This document shows positions 26,257 through 35,275 of a stretch of 64,000 bases of DNA, in pieces. Made by a program: the position numbers and the translations under genes. The notes under the pieces were generated by a model, which was not told the origin of the DNA, made no database searches, and saw only the letters and a program-made list of their open reading frames with translations. Source of the stretch: SMWD01 sp964629475 (GTDB lineage: Bacteria > Pseudomonadota > Gammaproteobacteria > Steroidobacterales > GCA-2729495); the NCBI GenBank assembly GCA_964629475.1, contig CAZVQW010000004.1, forward strand, positions 62,001 to 126,000. Direction: 5' to 3'. The first letter of the stretch is position 1; each line of letters begins with the position of its first letter.

Positions 26257-27111
26257 CTATTTCTTGCGACGGTTAGCTGCAGCTTTCTCGACAGCGGCCC
26301 AGTGATCGGCGTCGGTCCACGACGTGACGAAATGTTCTTGTTCGATACTCGACAGATGCTTGTGAGCAATATGCCGATGACCGGTTGTCAGTGCTTTGAA
26401 ACCTTTCAACACTAGCCGGCTGCGTGCGAGATAGGGTTGCAGGAAGTTTGCGAGACAGGTGTCGAGGCTTTCATCTGCGCTGCAGACGCGGTCGAGCAAG
26501 CCGGCCGCGAAAGCCTCTTCGGCTGTTAGCCGCCGGGCACTGATTAACAGGTCCAGGGCGCGTCGGCTGCCGGCGGCAGCGACGAGGTCGATGCCGCCGC
26601 CCCAGGCCGTCGTCACGGCGAGTTGACCCTGCAGGAAACCAATCTCCGCATTTGCCGCCGCGACCCGCAGGTCGCAGGCCATGGCCAGTTCGGCGCCGCC
26701 GCCCAGTGCGAGGCCATTCAGCGCGGCGATGACCGGCAACGGAAAATTACGGATCTGATCGAGAGCCCGGCGCCCGCGTTTCGACATCGCTTCGGCCTGG
26801 TCCGTCGTACGGATTGCATCGAGTTCTTTTAGATCTCCACCGGCAGCGAAGCAGCGATCGCCGCTTGCCGTGATGACCGCAACCTTTATCGCATCGTTTT
26901 CCGCGTGGCTGGTCAGTGTTGTGCCGAGCGCATCAAGCAGGTCCATACTCAATGCATTGCGCTTCTCGGGTCGATTGATCGTCAGTGTCAGAACATCGTG
27001 GCGTACTTCAACGAGCAAGCTGTCGTCAGACGGTTTATGACCGGACGGGATCTGGTTAGACAAAATCCGGTCCCGGTCAGAAATACAATCGCATGATGCA
27101 TTCGGCAACAC
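26257..27111 (-). CDS. Enoyl-CoA hydratase/isomerase-family protein
   Basis: Up to 284 residues. Crotonase-fold motifs: TLTINRPEKRNALSMDLLD, the oxyanion-hole segment FAAGGDLKELD, and ALNGLALGGGAELAMACDLRVA. One catalytic Glu position (ELAMACD) is kept; the second is not clear (FLQGQLAVTTAWGG), so hydratase activity is not certain. The start is uncertain: GTG at 27111 overlaps the upstream MaoC gene by 35 bases, whereas TTG at 27063 avoids the overlap. Its place directly after a MaoC-type hydratase suggests acyl-CoA metabolism. Confidence 0.85.
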   Translation of the reverse strand: MLPNASCDCISDRDRILSNQIPSGHKPSDDSLLVEVRHDVLTLTINRPEKRNALSMDLLDALGTTLTSHAENDAIKVAVITASGDRCFAAGGDLKELDAIRTTDQAEAMSKRGRRALDQIRNFPLPVIAALNGLALGGGAELAMACDLRVAAANAEIGFLQGQLAVTTAWGGGIDLVAAAGSRRALDLLISARRLTAEEAFAAGLLDRVCSADESLDTCLANFLQPYLARSRLVLKGFKALTTGHRHIAHKHLSSIEQEHFVTSWTDADHWAAVEKAAANRRKK

Positions 27112-27544
27112 ATGCGGGGCGGTCCTGACCCTCGATCTCTACCGTGTACTGTTCGGTCAGTTGCAGGCTGTTCTTGATTTCCTCGGCGGCGATCAGCGTG
27201 CAACGTGCACGAATATTACTGCCGACTTTGACTGCATTCGTGAAGCGCAGCTTGTTCAGTCCGTAGTTAATGACATTCTTGACGCCGGGGAAAATTGGCG
27301 TGTCGCCGTTGACCAGACCACGCAGCATCGGGTACAGGGAAAGTGTCAGGTAGCCGTGGGCAATCGTAGAACCATAGGGTGATTCCGTCTTCGCGCGTTG
27401 CTCGTCGACGTGGATCCATTGGCTGTCGCCGGTCGCTTGTGCGAACATGTTGATCAGTTCCTGGCTGACCGGCAGCCATTCACTCAGATAGATTTCCTCG
27501 CCGATTCTTCCGTTCAGGTCCGCAAGGACTTCTGTTAACGCCAT
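27077..27544 (-). CDS. MaoC-like (R)-specific hotdog dehydratase
   Basis: 155 residues with the MaoC/NodN hydratase signature ATGDSQWIHVDEQRA (Asp and His catalytic pair) and STIAHGYLTLSL. These proteins hydrate trans-2-enoyl-CoA to the (R)-3-hydroxy form, or act on related CoA esters. AAGGAA lies at a good distance before the ATG. It overlaps the crotonase-fold gene downstream, forming a two-gene operon, and is separated from the divergent lipoprotein gene by a REP-like palindrome. Confidence 0.9.
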   Translation of the reverse strand: MALTEVLADLNGRIGEEIYLSEWLPVSQELINMFAQATGDSQWIHVDEQRAKTESPYGSTIAHGYLTLSLYPMLRGLVNGDTPIFPGVKNVINYGLNKLRFTNAVKVGSNIRARCTLIAAEEIKNSLQLTEQYTVEIEGQDRPACVAECIMRLYF

Positions 27545-27634
27545 TGTAAGATTCCTTTTTAGCTGTTGGCCGAAAACCGGCTGTGAATGCTAGCAGATCC
27601 GGCCATTGCTCGGGGCGATAGTCTGGCAACTGTC

Positions 27635-27701
27635 GTAGGAGCGGCTTCCAGCCGCGATTGGTTGTGCCCCGAACTTAATCGCGGCTGGAAGCCGCTCCTA
27701 C
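27635..27701. repeat. REP-like palindrome, TTCCAGCC subfamily (copy D)
   Basis: Perfect 24-bp inverted arms at 27635-27658 and 27678-27701 with a 19-base loop. The arm begins GTAGGAGCGGC and ends CCGCGAT with TTCCAG in the middle. It lies between the MaoC gene and the first gene of the nine-gene kinase/VWA operon. A second copy of this subfamily is at 46361. Confidence 0.93.
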
Positions 27702-27838
27702 AATAGCTCACGGGATTGAACTTAAGGCCTTCAGAAAACTCCAAAAACAGGCCGGTGACCCGATTCCGGCGATATAATGGCCGAATACAGGCAAGACCAC
27801 GACCACGGGACCTGTCACAACGATTTATCAGTACTGCA

Positions 27839-28867
27839 ATGACCATGAAACACATTTCGATCATCATTGTCTTATCCACCGCTGTCCTATGGTTGGCCGG
27901 CTGTAATTCGAGCCTGCAGAAACCCGATTCTCAACAGAGCACACCAGCGGGCCCGTCGGGCAGCATTCCATCGATTCCACCTTCCAGTTCAGGTAATGAG
28001 TCAGGTAGCGAGTCCGGTGATGCGTCGGGATCGTCAGGCGGCACACAGGCAGGTAGCCAAGCCGGAAATCAGGGCAGCGAGGGTGTCGACGGTCAAGGCA
28101 CGAAGGGTGAAGCCGGCCAGAGTGAAGCAGGCCAAGGTGAAGCAGATCAGGGTGATTCGGCAGGTACGGGGCAAGACGGTGAAATCGGCGATTCGGCCGG
28201 CAGCAAACAGGCCGGCAGCAGTGGTAGTGCCGATTCCGCAGATTCTGGGGAAATGGGCGCCGATGGCGATCAACAGGCGGGCCAGGGTTCCGGAACCGTG
28301 GCGGGTGCCGGTGGTCTGGTTGGCATGAACGGGTCCATGAGTGGTCAAGGCGGTCAGGAGATGGGCGAGGGAATGGGCTCCGGAGGTCTTGACGAAGTTT
28401 TTGATAAATCACTGGGCGATTTCGATAAACAGATGGGCCGCGAGCAGGCCGGTGTCCAGGGTTCATCCGGTGCAATGGAGCAGCGTGAAACAGCCGACGA
28501 AAAATCTGTCCGCACAGCCAGTATGAAGGGTGGCAGTATAGGCGGAATCGGCACTGCCGGAGCGACGGGTGGTTCGTCGTCGAGCGGCGGCATGTCCGGT
28601 GGCGCCTCGGGTTCGTCCGGCTCGGCGGAGTCCGGAGAAGGGGGCTCGGCGGACTCGGGTGGCGGCTCGGGTGCGGGCCCGGAGGGTGCCGGTGCCAGCG
28701 ATCCGGGTGAAGAGCAGGTCGCCGAGTTGCCGGATGACATTACGGTTGACGAGAGCGCGGAAGATCAGGTTGCTCGTCAGATTCGTGAGGCCGCGATGGC
28801 GGAAAAGGATCCGCTGATTCGCGATGCGCTGTGGGATGAGTATCGCAAGCACATGGGCATGAATTAA
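27839..28867 (+). CDS. Low-complexity Gly/Ser/Gln/Asp-rich lipoprotein, first gene of the nine-gene operon
   Basis: 342 residues from ATG 27839 (ATG at 27845 is equally possible). The signal peptide ends in LWLAGC, a lipobox, so the Cys is expected to carry lipid. The following ~270 residues are almost all Gly, Ser, Ala, Gln, Asp and Glu, with short imperfect repeats such as AGQSEAGQGEADQGDS; this should be disordered and extended. A folded, charged helix of about 50 residues ends the protein (EDQVARQIREAAMAEKDPLIRDALW). The shape suggests a membrane-tethered spacer that presents a C-terminal binding helix in the periplasm or at the surface. No known family was recognised. The next gene starts 10 bases later. 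Confidence 0.82.
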   Translation: MTMKHISIIIVLSTAVLWLAGCNSSLQKPDSQQSTPAGPSGSIPSIPPSSSGNESGSESGDASGSSGGTQAGSQAGNQGSEGVDGQGTKGEAGQSEAGQGEADQGDSAGTGQDGEIGDSAGSKQAGSSGSADSADSGEMGADGDQQAGQGSGTVAGAGGLVGMNGSMSGQGGQEMGEGMGSGGLDEVFDKSLGDFDKQMGREQAGVQGSSGAMEQRETADEKSVRTASMKGGSIGGIGTAGATGGSSSSGGMSGGASGSSGSAESGEGGSADSGGGSGAGPEGAGASDPGEEQVAELPDDITVDESAEDQVARQIREAAMAEKDPLIRDALWDEYRKHMGMN

Positions 28868-28877
28868 AGCAGGTTTT

Positions 28878-30131
28878 ATGCAGGTTATTGAGCAAATACG
28901 CCGGACAGCCTGGCGAATGCTGATCCTGGCCGCAGTGACATTACTCGTGACCGCGTGTGCGGGTTCACGCACGGTTTCTTACGATACCGTCGATGTCATA
29001 CAGGCTGAATCCGATGTCCCGGAACATGCCTTGCTCGATGTCGGCATCATGATTTTCGATCCCGGTGTCGATGAGCATGAGGAGGCCACGGATAACAATG
29101 TGTTCCCCGATGTGCGGCGCGCCGAAGCTCATTACATGCCGTATCACCTGAAAAAAACTCTCGAGGGTACGGGCCTGTGGGGTTCTGTCTGGGTCTTGCC
29201 GGAACATTCCGATGCGGTCGATATCCTGGTCTGGGGACGCATCGACCATTCCGATGGGCTCGAAGTCAAAGTGCGCGTCGGTGCCTGGGATGCGACGGGT
29301 AAGGAGTGGCTAAACAAGACATACAAGGATCGTATTCCGCAGAAGGCCTATTCGAAGTATCGGGACCTGACCGTGGATCCGTATCAGGATCTGTATAACG
29401 AGATCGCCAACGATCTGCTGGCCGAGCGAAGCCGGCTTTCGGAAAAAGAGCTTAAGACGGTGCGTCATGTTGCAGAATTACGTTTTGCCGCAGATCTCGT
29501 GCCATCGGCATTTGAAGCGCATCTGGCCGAAGATGACGGTGAGTACAGGATTCGCCGTTTACCCGCTGTCGATGATCCGATGGTGCAACGCATGCGTGCG
29601 GTACGGGACCGGGAATACACTTTTGTCGATACTCTGAACGAGTATTACGCGAGCCTGTATTACGAGATGGCACCGTCTTATGAAGACTGGCGAAAAATGT
29701 CGCGCGAAGAAACACTGAATTATCAGGAATTGAATCGGGCGGCCTGGACTCGCGGCCTGCTGGGGCTTGCTGCAATTGTCGGCGCCGTGATGTACGAATC
29801 GCAGGCGGGTGGCGGCAATGCGGCGATCACGAATACCGCCGTCCTGATGGGTGTGTCCGGGATCATGTCCGGTCTCGAGAAGAACAGAGAGGCCAAGGAA
29901 CACGGCGAGTCATTGCGCGAACTCGGCGAATCGTTCGATTCCGAAGCAGAACCGCTGGTCATCGAACTCGAGGGGCAGACCCATCGCCTGACCGGTACGG
30001 CGGAACAGAAGTATCTCGAGTGGCGTCGCTTGTTGCATGAGATTTATTCGTCTGAAACCGGTTTTATCATAGCCGGCGATGCACCGGAGGACTCTGCTCC
30101 GGAGGAGCCGGTTCCGGCCTCAGCCAATTGA
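28878..30131 (+). CDS. Lipoprotein of unknown family in the kinase/VWA operon
   Basis: 417 residues. The signal peptide ends LLVTACAG, a lipobox with Cys27. The body has an alpha/beta segment with VGIMIFDPGVDE and VDILVWGRIDHSDGLEVKV, which resembles the strand order of periplasmic lipoproteins that bind other envelope proteins, but I cannot name the family. A later hydrophobic, glycine-rich stretch (GLLGLAAIVGAVMYES, about 290-325) could insert in or lie on a membrane. The stop overlaps the kinase start as TGATG. In the type VI threonine-phosphorylation pathway a lipoprotein (TagQ) holds the FGE-fold regulator; this protein could have a similar role, as inference. Confidence 0.78.
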   Translation: MQVIEQIRRTAWRMLILAAVTLLVTACAGSRTVSYDTVDVIQAESDVPEHALLDVGIMIFDPGVDEHEEATDNNVFPDVRRAEAHYMPYHLKKTLEGTGLWGSVWVLPEHSDAVDILVWGRIDHSDGLEVKVRVGAWDATGKEWLNKTYKDRIPQKAYSKYRDLTVDPYQDLYNEIANDLLAERSRLSEKELKTVRHVAELRFAADLVPSAFEAHLAEDDGEYRIRRLPAVDDPMVQRMRAVRDREYTFVDTLNEYYASLYYEMAPSYEDWRKMSREETLNYQELNRAAWTRGLLGLAAIVGAVMYESQAGGGNAAITNTAVLMGVSGIMSGLEKNREAKEHGESLRELGESFDSEAEPLVIELEGQTHRLTGTAEQKYLEWRRLLHEIYSSETGFIIAGDAPEDSAPEEPVPASAN

Positions 30132-32536
30132 TGCCGCGACCTGCACCCGGGCTGACCCTGTCCGACCGGTTCACGCTCGTGCGCGAACTCGGGCATGGCG
30201 CTATGGGCACGGTTTGGCTGGCCGAGGATCAGCACCTGGGCACGCGTGTTGCGCTCAAGATTCTGGCGGCAGAATTGACGGCATCGCCGACATTTGTTGC
30301 CTTGTTGCGAGACGAAAATCACAAGGCCAGCCGACTGTTACATCCGAATATCGTTCGCGTACACGAATTTTTTGCATCAGATGACAGTTGTTATATCTCG
30401 ATGCAGTACATCGATGGGCCGACCCTCGGTCATCGGGTTCTCAATACTTTTTCCGCTGCCGTCGAGTGCGTGTTATCGCTTTGCGATGCCATCGAGTACG
30501 CACATCGTTCCGGTATCGTGCACCGGGACATCAAGCCGGCCAATGTGCTGCGTGACTCGGCGGGCCATTATTATCTGAGTGACTTTGGCGTTGCGGGCAT
30601 GGTAGCCGATGATGCACAGTCGATCCGACTCCGTGGTGGCGGATCGTTGCCCTCGATGAGCCCGCAGCAACTCGACGGTGAACCGGCGAGCGTGGCCGAT
30701 GATATCTATGCGCTGGGCGCGTTGCTGTATGAGTTGTTGTCGGGAGCACCGTTATTTCATCCGGACCCGACGCCACAGAGGATCCGCGAAGAACAGCCGC
30801 CGGCATTGACGGTCGATCAATCCGGCGCTGAGATTCCAGGTGCGCTGGTGGCATTGGTGCGCGCCATGCTCGACAAGAACCCGGCTCGCAGACCGGCCGG
30901 AATTGCGGCGGTGCGGTCAATTCTCGAGGAAATCCGGGCCGACTATTGCATAGAGCAAACCGGTGCTGCACCAACCGGCGAGGTCGCAGGCAGCGCCACA
31001 GAGACCGTCATTCGGCCACGGCGTCGGCCCGGGAGTGGTACCGCCGGGAGCATCAATGGGCCTGAGGGAAACAATGCACCGCAGCCCGTTTTGATGCAGG
31101 CGGGCAAGCAAGGCCCGCCGTTGCGTTTTGTGTTGGCGGGACTCGGCGTGCTGGTGGCGATAGCCATTGGAGTTGTCTTCCTGTTGCCGACGATAGTCGA
31201 GGAACGCGGTGCGCTGGTAACCAAACCGGGCAGCCGGCCTGCACCCGAATCGCACGAGGAAGTCGAAGAAACGACAGTGGTTGCTCCCGCGGTCGATCCG
31301 GCCATCGTCGCTGCGCAGCGTGCGCGTGCGGATGAAGTGCTCGGTGAAATACTGACGGTCGAAGAACGCTTGCGTTTGATCGGTGTCGAGAACTGGGGCG
31401 GTGATGACTGGTTGGAGGCCGGGCGTCTGGCCGAAACCGGTGATGCTGCGTACCGTGAACGTGATTACGCGACGGCGCTGACGAGTCATCGCCAGGCATT
31501 GGAACGCATGCACTTGCTCGAATCCCGGGCACCCGAGGTTTTTGCGCGCGCGCTTCTTGACGGTGGCGAGGCATTAATCGCGCGAAATCAGAATGTTGCG
31601 ATTCAACAATTTGAAATCGCGCTGCTGATCCAACCGGGCCAGCCCGATGCACAACACGGATTGCAGCGGGCGTTGCGTCTTGACCGGGTTCTGGACCTGA
31701 TGAACCAGGCCGCGGAGGCCGAGCGGGTTGATGACTGGCCGGCGGCAGAGTCTTTGTATCGGCAGGCACTGGAACTCGATGCCGAATGGCAGCCGGCGAT
31801 CGAAAGTCTCGGGCGGGTGCTTGCGGCGATTGACCAGGCCGGCTTTGAGACACACATGGCTGCCGGGTTTAGCGCCGTGCAGCGCCAGGAATATACACAG
31901 GCACGACAGGCGTTTCGTTCCGCATTAAAAACTCGTCCGGGCAATCCGGCTGCAATCGAAGCCTTGCGCCAGATCGATGCCGACGAGGAACTCAGGAAGA
32001 TTGTCGCACTGCGCCTGGCCGCTCGTGCCGCCGAAGGCGGGGAACGCTGGCCGGAGGCGGTACGCAACTATACTGAAATTCTTACCATTGACCCCAAGAT
32101 CGAGGCCGTGAGCCGTGATCTGCAGCGTGCCCGTGATCGTGCACAACTGGCTGTCGATCTCGACAGCGCTATTGCCGACGCCGATCGATTTTACGAGGAT
32201 CGGGTGGCCCGCCAGGCTGCTGTGGTGCTGGCCAGGGCACATACGGTGTTAGAGCCGGGCCCGAAGCTGACGGGGCAGATGGAGCAACTTGACGGGTTAT
32301 TGCGAATTGCGGCAATTCCCGTGCCGGTCCGTTTTGAGTCGGACAATATGACGGATGTTGTGATATACAAAGTCGGCCGCCTTGGCCTGTTTACCACACG
32401 AACCATCGACCTCAAGCCCGGCAGCTACGTGGCGTCAGGAACACGGGACGGTTATCGTGATGTGCGCCGAACGTTTCGTGTCGGCGCCGACGGTGCGATG
32501 GCGCCGATTGTCCTGACTTGCGAGGAGCCGATTTGA
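30131..32536 (+). CDS. Transmembrane Ser/Thr protein kinase with periplasmic TPR and PEGA-like region
   Basis: 801 residues from the ATG at 30131. The cytoplasmic kinase has a good Gly loop (GHGAMG, 21-26), Lys43, HRDIKPAN (131-138) and DFG (151-153); the APE element is replaced by SMSPQQ. One membrane helix spans about 332-354. The ectodomain carries several TPR-like helical pairs (e.g. AAESLYRQALELDAEWQPAI, ARQAFRSALKTRPGNPAAI) and ends in a beta-rich PEGA-like unit (LKPGSYVASGTRDGYRDVR). It should sense a periplasmic protein and phosphorylate cytoplasmic targets; the FHA proteins in the same operon are the obvious readers. The layout parallels PknB and PpkA. Its last bases overlap the next start codon. 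Confidence 0.93.
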   Translation: MPRPAPGLTLSDRFTLVRELGHGAMGTVWLAEDQHLGTRVALKILAAELTASPTFVALLRDENHKASRLLHPNIVRVHEFFASDDSCYISMQYIDGPTLGHRVLNTFSAAVECVLSLCDAIEYAHRSGIVHRDIKPANVLRDSAGHYYLSDFGVAGMVADDAQSIRLRGGGSLPSMSPQQLDGEPASVADDIYALGALLYELLSGAPLFHPDPTPQRIREEQPPALTVDQSGAEIPGALVALVRAMLDKNPARRPAGIAAVRSILEEIRADYCIEQTGAAPTGEVAGSATETVIRPRRRPGSGTAGSINGPEGNNAPQPVLMQAGKQGPPLRFVLAGLGVLVAIAIGVVFLLPTIVEERGALVTKPGSRPAPESHEEVEETTVVAPAVDPAIVAAQRARADEVLGEILTVEERLRLIGVENWGGDDWLEAGRLAETGDAAYRERDYATALTSHRQALERMHLLESRAPEVFARALLDGGEALIARNQNVAIQQFEIALLIQPGQPDAQHGLQRALRLDRVLDLMNQAAEAERVDDWPAAESLYRQALELDAEWQPAIESLGRVLAAIDQAGFETHMAAGFSAVQRQEYTQARQAFRSALKTRPGNPAAIEALRQIDADEELRKIVALRLAARAAEGGERWPEAVRNYTEILTIDPKIEAVSRDLQRARDRAQLAVDLDSAIADADRFYEDRVARQAAVVLARAHTVLEPGPKLTGQMEQLDGLLRIAAIPVPVRFESDNMTDVVIYKVGRLGLFTTRTIDLKPGSYVASGTRDGYRDVRRTFRVGADGAMAPIVLTCEEPI

Positions 32537-34974
32537 GTCGAAAAATCGTTGTCGTCGATGCCAACGGCGAGCGGTCACTGGATGACGGCGATTGGCCGCT
32601 GACGATCGGCTGCCTGCCGGGTGCCGATATTCGCGTCGCCGGTGCCGTTGCCGACGGCGATATCGGGTTGATTGACGTGCTCGATGAGCGGCCGTTTCTG
32701 CAGCGCATTGGCAATGCGCGTGGTTTGACATTCAATGACGAGCCGGTGTCCTCGACGCGCTGGCTGGATAATGGTGACGTTATTGCTGCGCATGGCACGA
32801 CGATTACCTGTGCCTTTGGCGACGACGAGATGCGGTTCGTCGTTGCGGCTGAACCCATTGATTATCCGACCTTGCCGCCCGAGATTGCGGCCTCCGGCGA
32901 CGGGGCCGCTGACAACGACATTCAGATCGCACCGATTCGCCCTCGCAAGCCTGTAGTGCAGGCCGGTTCCACTCCCGATGGTAACTCTCGTGCGAAATGG
33001 AGCGGTGTGGGCGCACTCGTCATCTTGCTGGCTGCAGCGGCTTATTTGTTTACGTCGAAGGCTGTGCTGATCGATATCGAACCACTGGATGCCGACGTGA
33101 GTATTGCCGGCGGCCTGCTGAAGCCGAAGTTTGGCGATCGCTACCTGCTGCGTCCGGGCACTTATCGTGTCATCGCTACAGCCGAGGGTTACGTGGCATC
33201 GCACGAAGAAATTGTCGTCGCGGAAGCTGATACCCAGACGTTCAGCATTGCACTTGAAAAATTGCCCGGCCGACTGGCTGTCGAAACGCAACCTGCGGTC
33301 GAGGCGCGTGTATCCATCGATGGCTCAATGCTCGGCTCGACGTTTGACGGGCCGTTGATCGTTGCACCGGGTCCGCACGCGATATTACTCGAGACGGATC
33401 GTTATCTCGATTACTCGGGTTCAGTCGAGATCGAAGGGCGTGATCAGCTGCAGACATTTCGTGCGGAACTCAGTCCCGGTTGGGCCGACGTGACATTCAC
33501 GACGCAGCCGGCCGGCGCGGCCATACTCGTCGATGATGCAGAAGTAGCCAGTACGCCGGCAACGGTCGGGATCATGGCCGGCACGCATGACGTAACATTG
33601 CGCAAAGACGGCTATAAAACCTGGCAGCGATCGTTGACCACCGTCGCCGGTGGCAGCCATGAACCGTTCAATATTAGCCTGGACGAAGCGGATGGTGTTC
33701 TGCGCGTGACGACCCGTCCGGCCGGGGCTGCCGTCAGTGTCGATGGGCGTTACCGCGGACAGACACCGATCGAAGTTGATCTGTCGCCCGGTGCGAGTGT
33801 CAAGGTAATCGTAACCAAGCCCGGTTTTGCGCCGGTCAGCCGAACTGTTCGCGTGGAATCCCGACAGAATCAGTCTGTGCACCTCGATCTCGAGGCGCGA
33901 ACCGGTGTGGTGCAGATTTCGAGTACGCCTGGTGATGCAGAACTCTTCGTCGACGGTCGCTCCGTCGGTCGTACCGGGCAGTCGCTGACGCTGCCGGCAC
34001 GAGTGCATCGTGTCGAGATTCGCAAGGAAGGGTTCGCGCCCTACAAAACGGAAATCAATCCAAAGCCCGGTCTGCCCGGGACGCTGAATGCCCGGTTGTT
34101 AACTCCGACCGAAGCACACCTCGCGGCGCATCCGCAGATCCTGAAAACATACCAGGGTGCGTCATTGCGACTCGTTGGTCCCGGGCAATTCGCGATGGGC
34201 GCACCACGCCGTGAACAGGGACGGCGGCCGAACGAGTCACAACACGAGGTCAGGCTGTCACGCCTGTTCTATATTGCATTGTATGAGGTCACGAATGAGC
34301 AATTCGCGGCATTCAAACCGAAGCATACGTCCGGGGCCGAGAAATACCTTCAGCTGGCCGATGGAGACCACCCGGTCGTCATGTTGAGTTGGGAGGACGC
34401 CACCGGCTACTGTAACTGGCTCAGTGGCAAGGACGGTCTGCCATTTGCCTATGTCGTCGAGGATGGGGAGATCGTGCTCGCCTCGCCGCCGAACACCGGT
34501 TACCGGCTGCCGACCGAGGCTGAATGGGCGTGGGTTGCCCGTTATAGCGGTGGCGGAGCATCGCGCAAGTACCCGTGGGGCGATCAGATGCCACCGCCGG
34601 ACGGCGCGGGTAATTACGCGGATGTCTCGGCGCGTAGTATTCTGACCAAAGTGTTGAGCAACTATAACGACGGATTCGCCGTCACGGCGCCGGTCGGCCG
34701 GTTTGATGCAAACCCGCTCGGATTGTTCGATCTGGGCGGCAATGTAGCCGAATGGGTCAATGATCGTTATGGTATTTATGCGGACGCGAGCGGCGTAGAG
34801 ACTAACCCGGTCGGTCCGGACGGCGGGCAGTATCATGTGATTCGTGGTTCCGGGTGGCGGCATTCGAGTATTGGCGAGTTGCGCCTGGCCTACCGGGACT
34901 TCGGTGACCGCGGTCGGTTCGATGTCGGCTTCCGCATTGCGCGGTATGCCGATGCGTTGACGGAGGAGCATTGA
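32533..34974 (+). CDS. FHA-like / TM / five PEGA repeats / formylglycine-enzyme-fold protein
   Basis: 813 residues from a TTG at 32533 that has AGGAG at 32523-32527 and overlaps the kinase stop. Residues 1-105 look like a divergent FHA domain (PLTIGCLPGADIRV, then LDNGDVIAAHGTTI). A membrane helix lies at about 157-174. Five PEGA-type beta repeats follow in the periplasm (e.g. TTRPAGAAVSVDGRYRGQTP, SSTPGDAELFVDGRSVGRTG), then a SUMF1/FGE-sulfatase fold from about 540 (YEVTNEQF, MLSWEDATGYCNWLS, YRLPTEAEWAWVAR, FDLGGNVAEWVND). The final RGSGWRHSSIGELRLAYRD lacks the paired cysteines of true formylglycine enzymes, so it is probably a binding module, as in TagR of type VI systems. Confidence 0.9.
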   Translation: MSRKIVVVDANGERSLDDGDWPLTIGCLPGADIRVAGAVADGDIGLIDVLDERPFLQRIGNARGLTFNDEPVSSTRWLDNGDVIAAHGTTITCAFGDDEMRFVVAAEPIDYPTLPPEIAASGDGAADNDIQIAPIRPRKPVVQAGSTPDGNSRAKWSGVGALVILLAAAAYLFTSKAVLIDIEPLDADVSIAGGLLKPKFGDRYLLRPGTYRVIATAEGYVASHEEIVVAEADTQTFSIALEKLPGRLAVETQPAVEARVSIDGSMLGSTFDGPLIVAPGPHAILLETDRYLDYSGSVEIEGRDQLQTFRAELSPGWADVTFTTQPAGAAILVDDAEVASTPATVGIMAGTHDVTLRKDGYKTWQRSLTTVAGGSHEPFNISLDEADGVLRVTTRPAGAAVSVDGRYRGQTPIEVDLSPGASVKVIVTKPGFAPVSRTVRVESRQNQSVHLDLEARTGVVQISSTPGDAELFVDGRSVGRTGQSLTLPARVHRVEIRKEGFAPYKTEINPKPGLPGTLNARLLTPTEAHLAAHPQILKTYQGASLRLVGPGQFAMGAPRREQGRRPNESQHEVRLSRLFYIALYEVTNEQFAAFKPKHTSGAEKYLQLADGDHPVVMLSWEDATGYCNWLSGKDGLPFAYVVEDGEIVLASPPNTGYRLPTEAEWAWVARYSGGGASRKYPWGDQMPPPDGAGNYADVSARSILTKVLSNYNDGFAVTAPVGRFDANPLGLFDLGGNVAEWVNDRYGIYADASGVETNPVGPDGGQYHVIRGSGWRHSSIGELRLAYRDFGDRGRFDVGFRIARYADALTEEH

Positions 34975-34975
34975 A

Positions 34976-35251
34976 ATGCGCACCGTGATAATCGGGCTAT
35001 GGTTATGGTTGGTGACAGCCGTTGCGGTTGGCGTGCCGGTCGATGAGCCGGCTGCCGGGCAGCCGGAGGCTGATGAGTCGCAAGTAACCGAGTCGACAGT
35101 TATCGAGTCACAGGCTGAAACCGAGGAACAGGCAGATGCCGATATACGCCAAATCGAGGCGGGCGTCAGTGGCGCGGACGACATCGAAGAGTTCGTGCCG
35201 AAAAAACCGCTATCCGCCGATAAGGCCATTGCTTTGCCGTCAGATATATAA
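34976..35251 (+). CDS. Small exported acidic protein in the kinase/VWA operon
   Basis: 91 residues starting one base after the previous stop. Residues 1-20 form a signal peptide or anchor (MRTVIIGLWLWLVTAVAVG). The rest is acidic and rich in Glu, Asp, Gln and Ser, with VPKKPLSADKAIALP near the end; it should be mostly unstructured. No Cys is present for lipid attachment. I do not recognise a family. Tight packing between the FGE-fold gene and the channel gene argues that it is real and belongs to the complex. Confidence 0.68.
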   Translation: MRTVIIGLWLWLVTAVAVGVPVDEPAAGQPEADESQVTESTVIESQAETEEQADADIRQIEAGVSGADDIEEFVPKKPLSADKAIALPSDI

Positions 35252-35275
35252 CCTTATGAATGAGATTCATCGAGC

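Noticed and set aside
27864..28740. Long reading frames opposite the Gly/Ser-rich lipoprotein gene
   Set aside because: They arise from the repetitive codon pattern of the lipoprotein gene; their products are Pro/His/Arg-rich with no domain, and the plus-strand frame has a lipobox and operon context.
32533..34974. Active sulfatase-modifying formylglycine enzyme
   Set aside because: The cysteine pair needed for catalysis is missing and no sulfatase gene is nearby.
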